Shown here one piece after another: positions 49,933 to 59,999 of a stretch of 64,000 bases of DNA. Each line of letters starts with the position of its first letter. The first letter of the stretch is position 1. A program made the translations under genes and the position numbers. The DNA is from Xanthobacter oligotrophicus (GTDB lineage Bacteria; Pseudomonadota; Alphaproteobacteria; Rhizobiales; Xanthobacteraceae). The stretch covers positions 62,001 through 126,000 of the forward strand of contig NZ_VTTL01000010.1 in the NCBI RefSeq assembly GCF_008364685.1, in the 5' to 3' direction. The notes under the pieces were generated by a model. The model was not told the origin of the DNA, made no database searches, and saw only the letters and a list, made by a program, of their open reading frames with translations.

Positions 49933-51582
49933 ATGCTCCATCGCACCGATGGCGGGGCCGTGGCCCCCGCGCCCGTGCCCGAGCTTCTCGACACCAGCGT
50001 CGCCGAATTCGGCGACCGCCCCGCGCTCAGCTTTTTCGGCCGCAAATGGACCTATGCCCAGCTCGGCAAGCTGGTGGACCAGGTGGCGGCCGGGCTCCAG
50101 GCGCAGGGCGTGCACAAGGGCATCAAGGTGGGCCTGTGCCTGCCCAACACGCCCTATTCGGTCATCTTCTTCTTCGCCATCATGAAGGCCGGCGGCACGG
50201 TGGTGAATTTCAGCCCGCTCTATGTGGAGCGCGAGCTGCGGCACCAGATCCGCGATTCCGGCACGACCATCATGGTGGTTCCGGACCTGAAGCTGATCCA
50301 TTCGCGCGTCGCGGCCGTGGCGCAGGAAGCGGGCCTGAAGACCATCATCGTGTGCCCCATGTCCGGCATCCTGCCGTTTCCCAAGGGGCTGCTCTTCAAC
50401 CTTTTCAAGCGCAAGGAGAAGGCGCAGTTCAGCCTCGGTGACGGACTGCACCTCGCTTATGGCACGCTGCTGCGCCACGGCGATCGGCCGCAGAAGGTGG
50501 AGGTGGACGTCGAGAACGACGTGGCGGTGCTGCAATATACCGGCGGCACCACCGGCGTGCCCAAGGGCGCCATGCTCACCCATGCCAACATCTCCGCCAA
50601 TGCGGAGCAGGTGATCATCCATGCCGATTGCCGGCGCATCGGGGTGAAGCGGGTGCTGGGCGTGCTGCCCCTGTTCCACGTCTTCGCCATGCAGACGGTG
50701 ATGCTGATTCCCATCTGCCTCGGCGCCGAGATCATCCTGGTGCCGCGCTTCCAGCTCTCCGACCTGCTGGACCGCATCGAGCGGGAAAAGCCCACCATGT
50801 TCCCCGGTGTGCCCACCATTTATGCGGCCATCAACGGCGTGGCGGACATCGACAAGCGCGACCTGAAATCCCTGACCCTGTGCATTTCCGGCGGCGCTCC
50901 GCTCCCGGCGGAGGTGCGCGAGCGCTTCGAGAATCTCACCAGCTGCAAGCTGGTGGAGGGCTATGGCCTCAGCGAGACCTCGCCGGTGGTGACCGCCAAC
51001 CAGCCTCTCGGCCGGGTGAAGGACGGGTCGGTGGGCACCGCCCTGCCGCAGACGGTGATCGAGATCCGCGACCTCGAGGACGTGCGGCGCATCGTCCCCC
51101 AGGGCCAGAAGGGGGAAGTCTGCGTGCGCGGCCCGCAGGTGATGAAGGGCTATTACAATCGCCCGGAGGAGACCGCCTCAGCCTTCATCGACGGCGCGTT
51201 GCGCACCGGCGACGTGGGCTATCTGGACGCGGACGGCTTCCTCTTCCTCGTGGACCGCATCAAGGACGTCATCCTGTGCGGCGGCTACAATGTCTATCCA
51301 CGGGTCATCGAAGAGGCGCTCTATCTGCATCCGGCGGTGGCGGAGGCGGTGGCCATCGGGGTGCCCGATGCCTATCGCGGCCAGGCGCCCAAGGCCTTCG
51401 TCACCCTGCGCGCCGATTCCGAGGCGTCCCCCGGTGAGCTGATGGACTTCCTATCGGCCCAGATCTCCAAGATCGAGATGCCGAAGGCGGTGGAGATTCG
51501 CGACAGCCTGCCCAAGAGCGTGGTGGGCAAGCTCTCCAAGAAGGAACTGGTGGAGGAAGAGCGCCAGCGCGAGCAGGGGTAG
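49933..51582 (+). CDS. fadD: Long-chain-fatty-acid--CoA ligase
   Basis: The enzyme activates fatty acids to acyl-CoA with ATP. The 549-residue protein has the AMP-binding signature [16 protein letters not shown] (about 201-216), the GYGLSETSP motif, [35 protein letters not shown] and the C-terminal catalytic lysine in [13 protein letters not shown]. The ATG at 49933 is preceded by GGAGGG at good spacing; one at 49906 lacks such support. Position after fadL fits uptake-coupled activation. An inverted repeat (51601-51640) follows. Confidence 0.94.
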   Translation: MLHRTDGGAVAPAPVPELLDTSVAEFGDRPALSFFGRKWTYAQLGKLVDQVAAGLQAQGVHKGIKVGLCLPNTPYSVIFFFAIMKAGGTVVNFSPLYVERELRHQIRDSGTTIMVVPDLKLIHSRVAAVAQEAGLKTIIVCPMSGILPFPKGLLFNLFKRKEKAQFSLGDGLHLAYGTLLRHGDRPQKVEVDVENDVAVLQYTGGTTGVPKGAMLTHANISANAEQVIIHADCRRIGVKRVLGVLPLFHVFAMQTVMLIPICLGAEIILVPRFQLSDLLDRIEREKPTMFPGVPTIYAAINGVADIDKRDLKSLTLCISGGAPLPAEVRERFENLTSCKLVEGYGLSETSPVVTANQPLGRVKDGSVGTALPQTVIEIRDLEDVRRIVPQGQKGEVCVRGPQVMKGYYNRPEETASAFIDGALRTGDVGYLDADGFLFLVDRIKDVILCGGYNVYPRVIEEALYLHPAVAEAVAIGVPDAYRGQAPKAFVTLRADSEASPGELMDFLSAQISKIEMPKAVEIRDSLPKSVVGKLSKKELVEEERQREQG

Positions 51583-51600
51583 GGCAGCCGTTTTCAGGGA

Positions 51601-51656
51601 GGAACAGGATGCCCTGCGCTGCCGCATGGTATCCTGTTCCGGTCATGTGACCGGAA
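51601..51656. terminator. Inverted repeat and 20-base palindrome between fadD and rpsB
   Basis: GGAACAGGAT (51601-51610) pairs perfectly with ATCCTGTTCC (51631-51640) around a 20-base loop, directly after fadD. It overlaps TTCCGGTCATGTGACCGGAA (51637-51656), a dyad with 9-base arms. The first may stop fadD transcription; the second looks more like a protein-binding site upstream of the rpsB promoter. Confidence 0.4.
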
Positions 51657-51684
51657 ACCCCGCCCGGCTTACCTCTGCCCACAC

Positions 51685-51713
51685 TTGCCTCTGGAAGCCG
51701 GCTCGCGTATATG
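51685..51713 (+). promoter_or_regulatory. Predicted rpsB promoter
   Basis: TTGCCT (51685-51690) and TATATG (51708-51713) have a 17-base spacer. The predicted start near 51720 leaves a leader of about 98 bases before rpsB, enough for the autoregulatory leader known for rpsB-tsf operons in other bacteria. Confidence 0.6.
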
Positions 51714-51817
51714 GCCGGCCATCCCACACGCGGACATCAGGCCATCTGGCCATCCGGTGCCCTCTCCCTTTCGGGGGTAGGGGTACGTCCGCGGAGGCTC
51801 AACCGGAGAATACCCAA

Positions 51818-52822
51818 ATGGCGCTTCCCGATTATTCGATGCGCCAGCTGCTTGAAGCTGGCGTGCACTTTGGACATCAGTCCCACCGTTGGAACCCGAA
51901 GATGGCGCCGTACATCTTCGGCGTGCGCAACAACATCCACATCATCGACCTGTCGCAGACCGTGCCCGCGCTGCATCGCGCGCTGCAGGCCGTCTCCGAC
52001 ACGGTGGCCCAGGGCGGCCGCGTGCTGTTCGTCGGCACCAAGCGCCAGGCCCAGGAGCAGGTGGCCGATGCCGCCCGCCGCTCCGCCCAGTATTATGTGA
52101 ACTCCCGCTGGCTCGGCGGCATGCTCACCAACTGGAAGACCATCTCCAACTCCATCGCCCGGCTGAAGAAGCTGGAGGAGATGCTGTCCGGTCCCGAGCA
52201 GGGCTCCGGCTACACCAAGAAGGAGCGCCTGACGCTGTCCCGTGAAAAGGACAAGCTCGACAAGGCGCTCGGCGGCATCCGCGACATGGGCGGCCTGCCC
52301 GACCTGCTGTTCGTCATCGACACGAACAAGGAAGACATCGCCGTGAAGGAGGCCCAGCGCCTCGGCATCCCGGTGGCAGCCATCCTCGACACCAATTGCG
52401 ATCCGGACGGCATCGCCTTCCCGGTTCCCGGCAATGACGACGCCGGCCGCGCCATCCAGCTCTACTGCGAGCTGGTTGCCCGCGCCGCCATCGACGGCAT
52501 CGGCCGCGGCCACAGCGATCTCGGCTTCGACACTGGCGCCGAAGAGGCTCCGCTGGTGGAAGACCTGCCGGTGGAAACCAGCGCCTGGTCGTCCTTCGAG
52601 CCCCTGTCGGGTCCGCGCGGCGTTGCTGACGACCTGAAGAAGCTCACCGGCGTCAGCCCCGAGATCGAGCAGAAGCTCAACGATCTCGGCGTGTTCCACT
52701 TCGGCCAGGTGGCCGGGCTCGACGCGCTCGACGCCCACCGCATCGGCGAAGAAGTGGGACTGCCCGGCCGCGTGGACGGCTGGGTGGCCCAGGCCAAGGA
52801 GCTGTCTGCCGAGGTCGAGTGA
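51818..52822 (+). CDS. rpsB: 30S ribosomal protein S2
   Basis: S2 binds the 30S head-body junction. The 334-residue protein has the S2 core to about residue 235 ([63 protein letters not shown]-type block). A roughly 95-residue C-terminal extension follows, with [34 protein letters not shown], a helix-hairpin-helix-like unit common in alphaproteobacterial S2. GGAGAA precedes the ATG. tsf follows after 112 bases with strong hairpins. Confidence 0.97.
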   Translation: MALPDYSMRQLLEAGVHFGHQSHRWNPKMAPYIFGVRNNIHIIDLSQTVPALHRALQAVSDTVAQGGRVLFVGTKRQAQEQVADAARRSAQYYVNSRWLGGMLTNWKTISNSIARLKKLEEMLSGPEQGSGYTKKERLTLSREKDKLDKALGGIRDMGGLPDLLFVIDTNKEDIAVKEAQRLGIPVAAILDTNCDPDGIAFPVPGNDDAGRAIQLYCELVARAAIDGIGRGHSDLGFDTGAEEAPLVEDLPVETSAWSSFEPLSGPRGVADDLKKLTGVSPEIEQKLNDLGVFHFGQVAGLDALDAHRIGEEVGLPGRVDGWVAQAKELSAEVE

Positions 52823-52857
52823 CCTTGTCGCAGATCTGATAGCGAATCGAGAGTAAT

Positions 52858-52912
52858 GGGGCGCCTGGGGCGCCCCCACGGCCGGCTCGGGCACCCCCTG
52901 GCCGGCCGTGGC
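52858..52912 (+). other. Hairpins in the rpsB-tsf spacer
   Basis: GGGGCGCC-TGG-GGCGCCCC and, after it, CACGGCCGGC..GCCGGCCGTG form two strong stem-loops between rpsB and tsf. They may attenuate read-through or protect the upstream mRNA; such spacer hairpins are usual in rpsB-tsf operons. Confidence 0.5.
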
Positions 52913-52934
52913 GCGAGAAGAAGGGATTTTTGAC

Positions 52935-53858
52935 ATGGCTGCGATCACCGCCGGGCTGGTGAAGGAACTGCGCGACAAGACCGGCGCAGGCATGATGGAT
53001 TGCAAGTCTGCGCTCACCGAGACGAACGGCGACATCGAGGCCGCCATCGACTGGCTGCGCAAGAAGGGCCTCGCCAAGGCCGCCAAGAAGGCCGGCCGCG
53101 TGGCCGCCGAGGGCTTGGTGGCGGTGGAATCCTCCGGTCACTATGCCGCCGCCATCGAAGTGAATGCGGAAACCGACTTTGTCGCCCGCAACCCCGACTT
53201 CCAGGCGTTCGTGCGCGAGGCGGCAAAGGTCGCCCTCAACACCGACGGCACCGTGGAAGCGGTGGCCGCCGCCAAGTTCCCCGGCGAGAGCGTCACCGTT
53301 GGCGAACGCCTGACCGCGCTCATCGCCACCATCGGCGAGAACATGACGCTGCGCCGCTCCGCCAAGCTCTCCGTGTCGGCCGGCGTCATCGCCAGCTACG
53401 TGCACGGCGCGGTGGTGGAAGGCCAGGGCCGCATCGGCGTTCTGGTGGCGCTTGAGTCCACCGGCGACGTGGAGAAGCTCTCCACCCTCGGCCGGCAGAT
53501 CGCCATGCACATCGCGGCGCTGAACCCGCTGGCGCTTGACGCCTCCGGCATCTCCGAGGAGACCATCGCCCGCGAGAAGGCCATCCTGCTCGAGAAGCAC
53601 CAGGGCAAGCCCGCCAACGTGCAGGACAAGATCGCCGAGAGCGGCATCAAGAGCTTCTTCAAGGAGGTCACCCTCCTCGACCAGGCCTTCGTGCACGACG
53701 GCTCCAAGTCGGTCTCCCAGGTGCTGAAGGAGGCCGAGGGCCAGGTCGGCGCGCCGCTCAAGCTCACCGGCTTCGTGCGCTTCGCCCTGGGCGAGGGCAT
53801 CGAGAAGGAAGAGACGGACTTCGCGGCCGAGGTGGCTGCCGCCGCCGGCCAGTCCTGA
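52935..53858 (+). CDS. tsf: Translation elongation factor Ts
   Basis: EF-Ts exchanges GDP for GTP on EF-Tu. The 307-residue protein has the N-terminal UBA-like domain ([37 protein letters not shown]), where [14 protein letters not shown] is the family signature. The dimerisation core follows, with [12 protein letters not shown]. Length is typical for alphaproteobacteria. The ATG at 52935 follows AAGGGA. Confidence 0.98.
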   Translation: MAAITAGLVKELRDKTGAGMMDCKSALTETNGDIEAAIDWLRKKGLAKAAKKAGRVAAEGLVAVESSGHYAAAIEVNAETDFVARNPDFQAFVREAAKVALNTDGTVEAVAAAKFPGESVTVGERLTALIATIGENMTLRRSAKLSVSAGVIASYVHGAVVEGQGRIGVLVALESTGDVEKLSTLGRQIAMHIAALNPLALDASGISEETIAREKAILLEKHQGKPANVQDKIAESGIKSFFKEVTLLDQAFVHDGSKSVSQVLKEAEGQVGAPLKLTGFVRFALGEGIEKEETDFAAEVAAAAGQS

Positions 53859-53874
53859 TCAAGTTTCGGTTCTG

Positions 53875-53982
53875 ACTAGAGCGCTTTCCGTTCGCACCGG
53901 CTCACGGGAAGCGCTCTAGAGGCTCGTGTTGACGCGTTTTCTTCACGCGAACCGATATCCACGTCGCTCGAAAACGCTCTAA
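53875..53982. repeat. E-family palindromes (CTAGAGCG and GCGTTTTC types) between tsf and pyrH
   Basis: CTAGAGCGCTTTCCG (53876-53890) pairs with CGGGAAGCGCTCTAG (53905-53919), one wobble. Then GCGTTTTC pairs with GAAAACGC around TTCACGCGAACCGATATCCACGTCGC, given in parts. Units of this type are, from memory, frequent in Hyphomicrobiales intergenic regions. The element fills nearly all of the 142-base tsf-pyrH gap. Confidence 0.65.
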
Positions 53983-54000
53983 AGGGCAAGGGGGGCTCTC

Positions 54001-54774
54001 ATGACCGCTTCCACGGCGGACGACTCGGACTTCCCGGAGCCCCAGGTGCCGTTCGCGGCTCCGGGCCTCCCTTATCCCCGCATCCTGGTGAAGGTCTCCG
54101 GCGAAGCCCTGATGGGCTCGGAGCCATTCGGCCTCCATCCGCCCACCGTGGCCCGCATTGCCCGTGACTTGGTCGCGGCCCGTGCGCTTGGCTGCGAGGT
54201 GGCGGTGGTGGTGGGCGGCGGCAACATCCTGCGCGGTGCCCGGGTGGCCGGCGAGGACCTCGACCGCGCCACCGCGGACCACATGGGCATGCTGGCCACC
54301 GTCATGAACGGTCTCGCGCTTGAGGCCGCCATCGAGGCGGCGGGCGCGCCGGCCCGCACCCTGTCGGCGATTCCCATGCCGACCGTCTGCGAGCCCTACG
54401 CCCGCCAGCCGGCCAACCGGCACCTGCGGCGCGGGCGCATCGTCGTGCTCACCGGCGGCACCGGCAACCCGTATTTCACCACGGATACCGGCGCGGTCCT
54501 GCGCGCCGCCGAGCTGGATTGCGACGCGGTGCTCAAGGCCACCAATGTGGACGGCGTCTACACCGCCGACCCCAAGAAGGACCCCACCGCCACGCGCTAC
54601 GACCGCATCACCCACGACGAGGCGCTCGCCCGCGACCTCAAGGTGATGGATGCGGCCGCCTTCGCCCTTGCCCGCGAGGCGTCGTTGCCGATAATCGTGT
54701 TCGATATTCGCGAGCCGGGCGCCATCGCCACGGCCGCGAAGGGTGAAGGCCGCGTGACGGTCGTCGCCCCTTGA
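54001..54774 (+). CDS. pyrH: Uridylate kinase (UMP kinase)
   Basis: PyrH phosphorylates UMP to UDP in pyrimidine synthesis. The 257-residue protein has [54 protein letters not shown] and [23 protein letters not shown], all amino-acid-kinase fold motifs of PyrH. An N-terminal leader of about 25 residues precedes the core. AAGGGGGG-type sequence precedes the ATG. Confidence 0.97.
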   Translation: MTASTADDSDFPEPQVPFAAPGLPYPRILVKVSGEALMGSEPFGLHPPTVARIARDLVAARALGCEVAVVVGGGNILRGARVAGEDLDRATADHMGMLATVMNGLALEAAIEAAGAPARTLSAIPMPTVCEPYARQPANRHLRRGRIVVLTGGTGNPYFTTDTGAVLRAAELDCDAVLKATNVDGVYTADPKKDPTATRYDRITHDEALARDLKVMDAAAFALAREASLPIIVFDIREPGAIATAAKGEGRVTVVAP

Positions 54775-55008
54775 GCCTGCAGTGCGCGGGGCGATTGGGC
54801 TTCCGCGCATTATCGGGTCAAGGGGTGCTGGTCGTTGGCTGGGATCTTGGGTTGGGGTTCAGGCTGGAATCGGGGACTGGGGGCGCATCGGGAGGGCTGG
54901 ACGGTTAGGAGTGGCGGGCTTTGCCGCACCTCCGCCGGGCGCTCTGCATCGCACCCGCGCGCTGCCATCAAGAAGCCGCACCATCCTGTCATCCGCGCCG
55001 GCGCAAGT

Positions 55009-55100
55009 CTTTTGCCCGGAGCTGCTTTTGCCCGGAGCCCCGCATCCTGACGCGGGGTTCGTCCATTCGCATGGAAACCGAAACGTTTCCATGCGAATGG
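55009..55100 (+). promoter_or_regulatory. Duplicated 16-mer and perfect 16-bp hairpin ahead of frr
   Basis: CTTTTGCCCGGAGC occurs twice in tandem (55009-55022 and 55025-55038). Then CCATTCGCATGGAAAC (55063-55078) pairs without mismatch with GTTTCCATGCGAATGG (55085-55100) around a 6-base loop, 34 bases before the frr start. The hairpin could end the pyrH transcript or regulate frr; there is no T-run. The rest of the 360-base gap (54775-55008) shows nothing that I can call. Confidence 0.55.
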
Positions 55101-55134
55101 AGCGGGCCCTGACAACAGACTACAGAGGTTAGCC

Positions 55135-55698
55135 ATGACCACCGGGACCTTCGACATGTCCGATCTGAAGCGCCGCATGCAGGGCGCTGTCGGCGTGCTC
55201 AGGGACGAACTGGGCGGGCTGCGCACCGGGCGCGCCTCCGCCAGCCTGCTCGACCCCATCACCGTCGAGGCCTACGGCGCGCGCATGCCGCTGAACCAGG
55301 TCGCCACCGTGTCGGTGCCGGAAGCGCGCCTGCTGTCGGTGCAGGTGTGGGACCGCAGCATGGTGAGTGCGGTCGAAAAAGCCATCCGCGACAGCAATCT
55401 CGGCCTCAACCCGAATACCGAGGGCCAGGTGCTGCGCCTGCGCATCCCGGAGCTGAACCAGGAGCGCCGCCAGGAGCTGGTGAAGGTCGCCCACAAATAT
55501 ACCGAGGCGGCCCGAGTCGCGGTGCGGCATGTGCGTCGCGACGGCATGGACCACCTGAAGAAGGTGGAAAAGGACGGCGAGATGAGTTCCGATGATCTCG
55601 ACCGCCTGTCCAAGGACGTGCAGAAGGCCACCGACGAGGCCATCGCCGAGATCGACCAGACGCTCGCCCAGAAGGAAAAGGAAATCCTTTCGGTCTGA
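55135..55698 (+). CDS. frr: Ribosome recycling factor
   Basis: RRF with EF-G splits post-termination ribosomes. The 187-residue protein has [37 protein letters not shown] and the C-terminal [52 protein letters not shown] helix, with standard length. AGAGGTTAGCC precedes the ATG. uppS follows within 28 bases. Confidence 0.98.
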   Translation: MTTGTFDMSDLKRRMQGAVGVLRDELGGLRTGRASASLLDPITVEAYGARMPLNQVATVSVPEARLLSVQVWDRSMVSAVEKAIRDSNLGLNPNTEGQVLRLRIPELNQERRQELVKVAHKYTEAARVAVRHVRRDGMDHLKKVEKDGEMSSDDLDRLSKDVQKATDEAIAEIDQTLAQKEKEILSV

Positions 55699-55726
55699 GG
55701 AGCCGCTCTTGAGCCCGGAGCAAGCC

Positions 55727-56494
55727 ATGTCCCTACGCGCCGCTGCGGGCGAGGCCGCCGTTACCGAACGGTCGCCGGCTGTCGTCCCGGTGCATGTGGG
55801 CGTGATCATGGACGGCAACGGACGCTGGGCTACCTCGCGCAAGCTGCCGCGGGTGGAAGGCCACCGGCGCGGGGTGGAGGCGCTGCGCCGCTGCGTGCGC
55901 GCCGCCCGCGAGGTGGGCATCCGCTTCCTTACCATCTACAGCTTCTCGTCGGAGAACTGGTCGCGGCCGTTGACCGAGGTGCGGGAGCTGATGGGGCTCC
56001 TGAAGCTGTTCCTGCGCCACGACTTGGCCGACCTGCATGCCGACAACGTGCGGGTGAAGGTGATCGGCGAGCGGGACAATCTCGCTCCCGACATCCGTCA
56101 GCTGCTGGTGGATGCCGAGGCGCTGACCTGCAACAACACCGGCCTCACCCTGGTGGTGGCGTTCAATTACGGCTCGCGGCAGGAGATCGCAGCCGCGGTC
56201 TCGCGCATCGCGGCGGATGTCGCCGCCGGTCGGGTGCGCCCCGAGGACGTGGATGTGGACATGATCTCCCAGCGGCTGGAGACGGCCGGCATCCCTGATC
56301 CCGACCTCATCGTGCGCACCTCCGGCGAGCAGCGGCTCTCGAACTTCCTGCTGTGGCAGGCGGCCTATTCCGAGTTCGTGTTCCTGCCCATCTACTGGCC
56401 GGATTTCGACAAGGCCGCCCTGCTGTCGGCCATTGACGAATATGCCCGGCGGGATCGCCGCTTCGGCGGCGTCACCAAGTGCCCGGGACCCTGA
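55727..56494 (+). CDS. uppS: Isoprenyl transferase (undecaprenyl diphosphate synthase)
   Basis: UppS makes the C55 lipid carrier for cell wall and polysaccharide synthesis. The 255-residue protein has [13 protein letters not shown] with catalytic aspartate D29, [24 protein letters not shown] and the C-terminal [30 protein letters not shown] motif. The ATG at 55727 follows GGAG; a TTG at 55709 is an alternative. Its end overlaps the earliest cdsA start. Confidence 0.96.
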   Translation: MSLRAAAGEAAVTERSPAVVPVHVGVIMDGNGRWATSRKLPRVEGHRRGVEALRRCVRAAREVGIRFLTIYSFSSENWSRPLTEVRELMGLLKLFLRHDLADLHADNVRVKVIGERDNLAPDIRQLLVDAEALTCNNTGLTLVVAFNYGSRQEIAAAVSRIAADVAAGRVRPEDVDVDMISQRLETAGIPDPDLIVRTSGEQRLSNFLLWQAAYSEFVFLPIYWPDFDKAALLSAIDEYARRDRRFGGVTKCPGP

Positions 56495-57312
56495 CCCCCG
56501 TGAATTTCGGTTCCGATCTGAAGCATCGGACGCTCTCGGCGCTCGTCCTCGTGCCGGTGGTGCTCCTGGCCGCCTATCTCGGCGGCATCCCCTTCGCCAT
56601 CCTGTGGGTGCTGGCCGGGGGCGCGATTCTCTATGAATGGGCGACCCTGGCGCGGCTGGACAACCGGCCGCTCTATCTCGGCATCGGCGGGCTCACGCTG
56701 ATCGCCGGCGGGGTCCTCGCCGTGTCGGACATGCCGGCCTACGTCTTCAGCGCCGTTGGCCTTGGGGCGGCGGCTGCGGCGCTGGCGACCCCGCGCCAGA
56801 GCGGCTGGGCCATGATCGGCCTCATCGTCGCCGGCAGCGCGGCCCTGCCGGTGGTGATCCTGCGCGGCGAGACGCCGCTCGGCCTCATCGCGGTGCTGTT
56901 CCTGTGCGCGGTGGTCTGGGCGACCGACATCTTCGCCTATTTCACCGGTCGCGCCCTGGGCGGGCCCAAGTTGTGGCCGCGCGTTTCCCCCAACAAGACC
57001 TGGTCGGGCGCCATCGGCGGAACCCTCGCCGGCATGGCGGCGGGCGTGCTGGTGGCGGCGATCCCCGGCGGGGCCGCGCTGCTGCCGGTGGCCGGGCTCG
57101 CGCTGGGGCTCAGCATCATCAGCCAGGCGGGCGATCTGGCCGAATCCGCGCTCAAGCGGCTGTTCGGCGTGAAGGATGCGAGCCGCCTCATTCCCGGCCA
57201 TGGCGGGCTGCTGGACCGGCTCGACGGATTCGCTGCCGCATCCCTTGCCGCCGTGGTGGTGGCGCTCCTGCGCAGCATGAGCGATCCAGCGGCCGGGCTG
57301 CTCTTGTGGTAG
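56479..57312 (+). CDS. cdsA: Phosphatidate cytidylyltransferase
   Basis: CdsA converts phosphatidic acid and CTP to CDP-diacylglycerol in the inner membrane. The 277-residue protein has about eight hydrophobic segments and the C-terminal family signature [28 protein letters not shown] (about 233-260). The start is uncertain: GTG at 56479 overlaps uppS, and GTG at 56500 ([10 protein letters not shown]) lies just after its stop. The next gene starts 11 bases after its stop. Confidence 0.95.
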   Translation: MPGTLTPVNFGSDLKHRTLSALVLVPVVLLAAYLGGIPFAILWVLAGGAILYEWATLARLDNRPLYLGIGGLTLIAGGVLAVSDMPAYVFSAVGLGAAAAALATPRQSGWAMIGLIVAGSAALPVVILRGETPLGLIAVLFLCAVVWATDIFAYFTGRALGGPKLWPRVSPNKTWSGAIGGTLAGMAAGVLVAAIPGGAALLPVAGLALGLSIISQAGDLAESALKRLFGVKDASRLIPGHGGLLDRLDGFAAASLAAVVVALLRSMSDPAAGLLLW

Positions 57313-57322
57313 GACCTGTTGC

Positions 57323-58492
57323 ATGAAGCGCCTTTCCATCCTCGGGGCCACCGGCTCCATTGGCCACAGCGTCCGGACCCTCCTGGCCGATGCGCCTGGC
57401 CTCTACGAGGTGGAAGCGGTGGCCGGCGGCCGGGATGTCGCGGCTCTGGCCGAGACCGCCCGTGCACTCAATGCGCGCTTCGCCGCCATTGCCGATCCGG
57501 CGGCGGGCAGGGCGCTGGCCGAGGCGCTGGCCGGCTCCGGCATCGCCAGCGGCGCCGGGCCCTCGGCCCTGATCGAGGCGGCGCAGCGCGAGGCGGACGT
57601 GGTGGTGAGCGCCATCGTCGGCGTGGCGGGCCTCGCGCCCACGGTGGCGGCCTTCGCGCCGGGCCGGCGCATCGCGCTGGCCAACAAGGAATGCCTGGTG
57701 GCCGCAGGCGCCTTCTTCATGGCCGAAGCGGCGCGGCAGGGCACCGAGATCCTGCCGGTGGACAGCGAGCACAACGCCATCTTCCAGGCGCTGGAGGCGG
57801 GCCCCCGCAAGGCGGTGGAGAAGATTACGCTGACGGCCTCGGGCGGCCCGTTCCGGCTCAAGAGCCGGGAGGAGATCGCGCGGGCGGTGCCGAAGGACGC
57901 GCTGAAGCACCCCAACTGGTCCATGGGCGCCAAGATCACCATCGATTCGGCGACCCTCATGAACAAGGGCCTCGAACTGATCGAGGCGATGCACCTGTTC
58001 GCCCTGCCGCCCGAGCGCTTCGATGCAGTGGTGCATCCCGAGTCGGTGGTCCACGGGCTGGTGTCGTTCGTGGACGGGTCGGTCACCGCCGGCCTTGCCA
58101 TGCCCGACATGTGCGTGCCCATTGCCCATTGCCTCGCCTTCCCGGATCGAATCGTCACCTCCTGCCGCCGGCTGGATCTGGTTGCCCTGGGCCGCCTCAC
58201 CTTCGAGGCGCCGGACGAGGCCCGGTTCCCTGCGCTGGCGCTCGCCCGCGCCGCCATGGCCGCCGACGGGGTGGCCGCAACCATCCTCAACGCGGCCAAC
58301 GAGGTGGCGGTCGCCGCCTATCTTGAAGGGCGGATCGGCTTTTACGGCATCACCGATACCGTTGCCGCGACGCTGGACCGCATCAATGGCGGCCCTGCGC
58401 CCGCCAGCGTCGCCGATGCCATGGAGGCGGATGCACAGGCACGACGCGCCGCTGCCGTGCTCTTGCCTAAGTTTTCCGCAAAGGCATCTTAG
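57323..58492 (+). CDS. dxr: 1-deoxy-D-xylulose 5-phosphate reductoisomerase
   Basis: Dxr makes MEP, the first committed intermediate of the non-mevalonate isoprenoid route. The 389-residue protein has the NADPH loop LSILGATGSIGHS (4-16), ALANKECLVAAG, the metal-binding DSEHNAIFQAL block and HPNWSMGAKITIDSATLMNKGLELIEA. Its product ultimately feeds UppS upstream. Length is typical. Confidence 0.98.
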   Translation: MKRLSILGATGSIGHSVRTLLADAPGLYEVEAVAGGRDVAALAETARALNARFAAIADPAAGRALAEALAGSGIASGAGPSALIEAAQREADVVVSAIVGVAGLAPTVAAFAPGRRIALANKECLVAAGAFFMAEAARQGTEILPVDSEHNAIFQALEAGPRKAVEKITLTASGGPFRLKSREEIARAVPKDALKHPNWSMGAKITIDSATLMNKGLELIEAMHLFALPPERFDAVVHPESVVHGLVSFVDGSVTAGLAMPDMCVPIAHCLAFPDRIVTSCRRLDLVALGRLTFEAPDEARFPALALARAAMAADGVAATILNAANEVAVAAYLEGRIGFYGITDTVAATLDRINGGPAPASVADAMEADAQARRAAAVLLPKFSAKAS

Positions 58493-58646
58493 GATCAGTT
58501 TGTCGCCTCGGCTGGCGGCAGGATTGTGTACCGTCCGTTGCGGCGGACGATGGTCTTGATGCCGGGTGGCCCGGCAGTATCAGGTCGGTTCAGGCGCGGG
58601 ACTTCCCTCGTGCCGGGTGCCGCCCGCGGGAAAAGAGGTTCCGATA

Positions 58647-59804
58647 ATGGATGTGCTTTCCGGTTTCGGCGCGCACCTGGGCAGTCTTTCGTCCTCCCTT
58701 CTCGGATATATCGTTCCCTTCCTGTTCGTTCTGACCCTCGTGGTGTTCTTCCACGAGCTCGGTCATTTCTGGGTGGCGCGGCGCGCCGGGGTGAAGGTGC
58801 TCACCTTCTCCCTCGGCTTCGGGCCGGAGATTGCCGGCTTCAACGACCGGCACGGCACCCGCTGGCGGCTCGCCGCGGTGCCCCTGGGCGGCTATGTGCG
58901 CTTCTTCGGCGATGAGGACGCGGCCTCCACCCCCAATCAGGCGCGCCTCGCCGAGATGACCCCGGCCGAGCGGCGCGAGAGCTTCTTCTTCCAGCCGGTC
59001 GCCTGGCGCGCCGCCATCGTGGCCGCCGGGCCGATCGCGAATTTCCTGCTCGCCATCGTCATCTTCGCCTTCGTCTTCATGGTGTTCGGCAAGCAGGTGA
59101 CGGCGCCACGCGTGGATCAGGTCAATCCCGGCAGCGCGGCCGAGAGCGCCGGCTTCAAGCCTGGCGACCTGGTGCTGGAGATCGACGGCGCCAAGGTGGA
59201 GAGCTTCTCCGACATGCAGCGCATCGTCGGCAGCCGTGCGGGGGAGGGGCTCGCCTTCACCATCGAGCGCGGCGACCGGCAGCTCACCCTCACTGCCGTG
59301 CCCGAGCTGAAGGAGGTGAAGGACCCCTTCGGCAATGTGCACCGCACCGGCCTGCTCGGCATCTCTCGTTCCCTTGCGGCAGGTGACGTGACCACCCACC
59401 GCTACGGGCCGGTCGAGGCCGTTGGCCTGGGTGTCCAGGAAACCTGGTTCGTGGTGACGCGTACCTTCGGTTACCTCGGCGGGCTGATCGCCGGCCGCGA
59501 GTCGGCCGACCAGCTGGGCGGGCCCATCCGCATTGCCCAGGTGTCGGGGCAGGTTGCGACCTTTGGTATCGGGGCACTGCTATCTCTGGCAGCAGTGCTG
59601 TCCGTTTCCATTGGATTGCTTAACCTCTTTCCCATCCCGCTGTTGGATGGCGGCCACCTTCTGTTCTACGCTTTCGAGGCGATCCGTGGGCGTCCGCTGA
59701 GCGCGCGCACACAGGACATCGGCTTCCGTATCGGCCTTGCGCTGGTGCTGATGCTGATGATTTTCGCCACGTGGAATGACGTGCTGCATATTGCTGCAAT
59801 GTAA
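58647..59804 (+). CDS. rseP: RIP metalloprotease RseP (site-2 protease)
   Basis: RseP cleaves membrane-bound anti-sigma factors and signal peptides within the inner membrane. The 385-residue protein has the zinc motif HELGH (H36 and H40) in the first helix, a PDZ domain (about 125-215) with VNPGSAAESAGFKPGDLVLEIDG, and LFPIPLLDGGHLLFY, the LDG active-site helix. One PDZ domain is recognisable, as in many alphaproteobacteria. AGAGG precedes the ATG at 58647. bamA follows. Confidence 0.96.
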   Translation: MDVLSGFGAHLGSLSSSLLGYIVPFLFVLTLVVFFHELGHFWVARRAGVKVLTFSLGFGPEIAGFNDRHGTRWRLAAVPLGGYVRFFGDEDAASTPNQARLAEMTPAERRESFFFQPVAWRAAIVAAGPIANFLLAIVIFAFVFMVFGKQVTAPRVDQVNPGSAAESAGFKPGDLVLEIDGAKVESFSDMQRIVGSRAGEGLAFTIERGDRQLTLTAVPELKEVKDPFGNVHRTGLLGISRSLAAGDVTTHRYGPVEAVGLGVQETWFVVTRTFGYLGGLIAGRESADQLGGPIRIAQVSGQVATFGIGALLSLAAVLSVSIGLLNLFPIPLLDGGHLLFYAFEAIRGRPLSARTQDIGFRIGLALVLMLMIFATWNDVLHIAAM

Positions 59805-59999
59805 GGGTTTTTGATTTGCCGCACCGGGGTCGTGGCGTGAGCGCAACGGTCCTCCGGAAAAGGCAGGCTGGAGGGGCGGTTCGGTTTGCACCGCAGGTAA
59901 AAGCCTGTACAAGCGGCAACGCAGGGTGAGAATCCGTCATTGCCCTTCAAAGGCTTTCGGCGGTTTCGAGAACAACGAAATTTCAAGGTTGCGCACCAT

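Noticed and set aside
53859-54000. Terminator after tsf
   Set aside because: The hairpins belong to a dispersed Hyphomicrobiales-type palindrome and lack a T-run, so I listed them as a repeat instead.
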